This document shows positions 62,956 through 64,000 of a stretch of DNA of 64,000 nucleotides, in pieces. Source of the DNA: Halospina denitrificans (GTDB lineage: Bacteria; Pseudomonadota; Gammaproteobacteria; Pseudomonadales; Oleiphilaceae); NCBI RefSeq assembly GCF_004364635.1, contig NZ_SOAX01000005.1, positions 1 through 64,000 on the forward strand, in the 5' to 3' direction. The position numbers and the translations under genes are program-made. Position 1 is the stretch's first letter. The number at the start of each line of letters is the position of its first letter. The notes under the pieces are model-generated. The model was not told where the DNA came from. It did no database searches and saw only the letters and a program-made list of their open reading frames with translations.

Positions 62956-64000
62956 GTGAGCCAGGATCAACTCAACCGCTATTTCTCCGAGTGGACAGAA
63001 CGTGAGGCGGTGGCCGAAGCAATGATTCCGATCATTGGCCGTCTGTACCGCAAGAACAATGTGGTCACTTCCATTTACGGCCGGGCACTGATCAATCAGT
63101 CCGTCATCAACATCATCAAGGCCCATCGATTTGTGCGCCAGATCGAGGCGGAAGAGCTCAATGTTCACGATACCTATCCGATACTGGAGACGCTGGACCG
63201 CCTGAATCTCGGGCAGGCCCATATTGATGTCGGCAAACTTGCCAGTCAGTATGCGGAGGTGCGCAACGAGCAGAGCGTTGAGGAGTTTCTGCGTGAAGCG
63301 GTTGCGCCCGTGGTCGATTGTTTCGAGGACGAAAAGAAAGCGGCCCAGGAAAGGGAAACCAAGGACATCGTGCTCTACGGTTTTGGCCGTATCGGGCGTT
63401 ACCTGGCCCGGATCCTGGTCGAGAAGGCCGGCGGCGGCAACAACCTGCGCCTGCGCGCCATTGTTGTCCGCAAGGGCGGGGCGCCCAATGATCTTGAGAA
63501 GCGCGCAAGCCTGCTGCGGCGGGATTCGGTGCACGGCTCCTTCCGCGGCACTATCACCGTGGATGAGGAAAACGAGGCGATCATCGCCAACGGCAATTAC
63601 ATCCAGGTGATCTATTCCGATGGCCCGGATAAGGTCGACTACACCCGCTATGGCATCGACAACGCCATAGTGATCGACAACACCGGCATATGGCGTGACG
63701 ACAAGGAGCTGGGGCTGCACCTTGAATCCAAGGGGGTCAGTCGGGTCATGCTGACCGCGCCAGGCAAGGGCAATGTGAAGAATATCGTGCCGGGCATCAA
63801 CAACCATCTGATCGAGAAGGACGACAAGATCCTCTCGGCGGCCTCCTGCACGACCAATGCGATCACCCCGGTGCTGAAAGCCGTGAACGATCGCTTCGGT
63901 ATTCTGGACGGGCACATGGAGACCGTTCATGCCTACACCAACGACCAGAACCTGATTGATAACTATCATAAGGGTGAGCGTCGTGGTCGCAGTGCCCCAC
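62956..64000 (+). CDS. gap: Glyceraldehyde-3-phosphate dehydrogenase, long form (partial)
   Basis: The first 348 codons of a GAPDH that runs off the window. It begins at a GTG (62956), and an N-terminal extension of about 125 residues precedes the NAD-binding motif YGFGRIGR. The active-site Cys is in AASCTTNAITP at about residues 295-305. The extended form and the position opposite mfd match PA3001 of P. aeruginosa. The C-terminal part is outside the window. Confidence 0.93.
   Translation, partial: MSQDQLNRYFSEWTEREAVAEAMIPIIGRLYRKNNVVTSIYGRALINQSVINIIKAHRFVRQIEAEELNVHDTYPILETLDRLNLGQAHIDVGKLASQYAEVRNEQSVEEFLREAVAPVVDCFEDEKKAAQERETKDIVLYGFGRIGRYLARILVEKAGGGNNLRLRAIVVRKGGAPNDLEKRASLLRRDSVHGSFRGTITVDEENEAIIANGNYIQVIYSDGPDKVDYTRYGIDNAIVIDNTGIWRDDKELGLHLESKGVSRVMLTAPGKGNVKNIVPGINNHLIEKDDKILSAASCTTNAITPVLKAVNDRFGILDGHMETVHAYTNDQNLIDNYHKGERRGRSAP

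Noticed and set aside
1-64000. CRISPR arrays, prophage or insertion sequences
   Set aside because: I saw no regularly spaced short repeats, no integrase, transposase or phage structural gene, and no tRNA-flanking att duplication.

Overview
The window is chromosomal DNA of a gammaproteobacterium in or near the Pseudomonadales/Marinobacter group. This rests on the gene families (PsrA, FinR-Fpr, the HptB-HsbR-HsbA phosphorelay, CcmA-I, 180-kDa NAD glutamate dehydrogenase, 531-residue isocitrate lyase) and on gene order: both ends of the 25-64 kb part match, as I recall it, the Pseudomonas aeruginosa order sulA-lexA-psrA-nagZ-MTIP-csiV-mfd-gap. Acidic proteins, including a TonB-like protein with a Glu/Pro spacer, suggest a marine or moderately halophilic habit. 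There is no CRISPR array, transposase, integrase or tRNA gene that I can see; the only RNA gene is the 3' end of a 5S rRNA.

Layout. 1-115: 5S rRNA tail and terminator. 0.3-5.8 kb: a secreted hypothetical protein, exonuclease I (sbcB), a pitrilysin-type protease and a small unknown. 6.1-11.2 kb: a motility/biofilm control block made of FleQ, the anti-anti-sigma factor HsbA, the response regulator-phosphatase-kinase HsbR, the phosphotransfer protein HptB, and an FlhG/FleN-like ATPase with an altered P-loop. 11.3-18.1 kb: a complete cytochrome c maturation operon ccmABCDEFGHI, converging on an orphan BatD. 20-25 kb: gdhB. 25-33.5 kb: an SOS block with sulA, lexA (two LexA boxes) and the imuA-imuB-dnaE2 mutasome (one LexA box), plus acylphosphatase. 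33.6-44.5 kb: fpr/finR, a membrane protein, a DadA-like dehydrogenase, a queuosine-tRNA mannosyltransferase-like protein, a sugar epimerase, truC, an ABC1/UbiB kinase-like protein, a TonB-like protein and rsmC. 44.6-47.6 kb: aceA, msrA and an unknown. 47.7-53 kb: glycine cleavage genes gcvP, gcvH and gcvT around an XRE-cupin regulator, then ribE. 53.6-64 kb: a CBS protein, psrA, a YkuD-domain protein, nagZ, an MscS channel, MTIP, csiV, mfd and the start of a long-form gap gene.

The most unusual items are: (1) three dispersed copies of a 110-125 bp palindromic element whose core is conserved while the long outer arms differ completely between copies yet stay self-complementary; (2) an FlhG-like ATPase whose P-loop lysine is Arg; (3) a TTTCC-N4-GGAAA motif placed before both the XRE-cupin gene and gcvT, which suggests a glycine-cleavage operator; (4) a composite PsrA operator over the -10 region of psrA; (5) a YkuD protein without a signal peptide between psrA and nagZ, a candidate cytosolic L,D-carboxypeptidase; (6) a bacterial QTMAN-like glycosyltransferase. 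Convergent gene pairs often overlap at their 3' ends, leaving no room for terminators.
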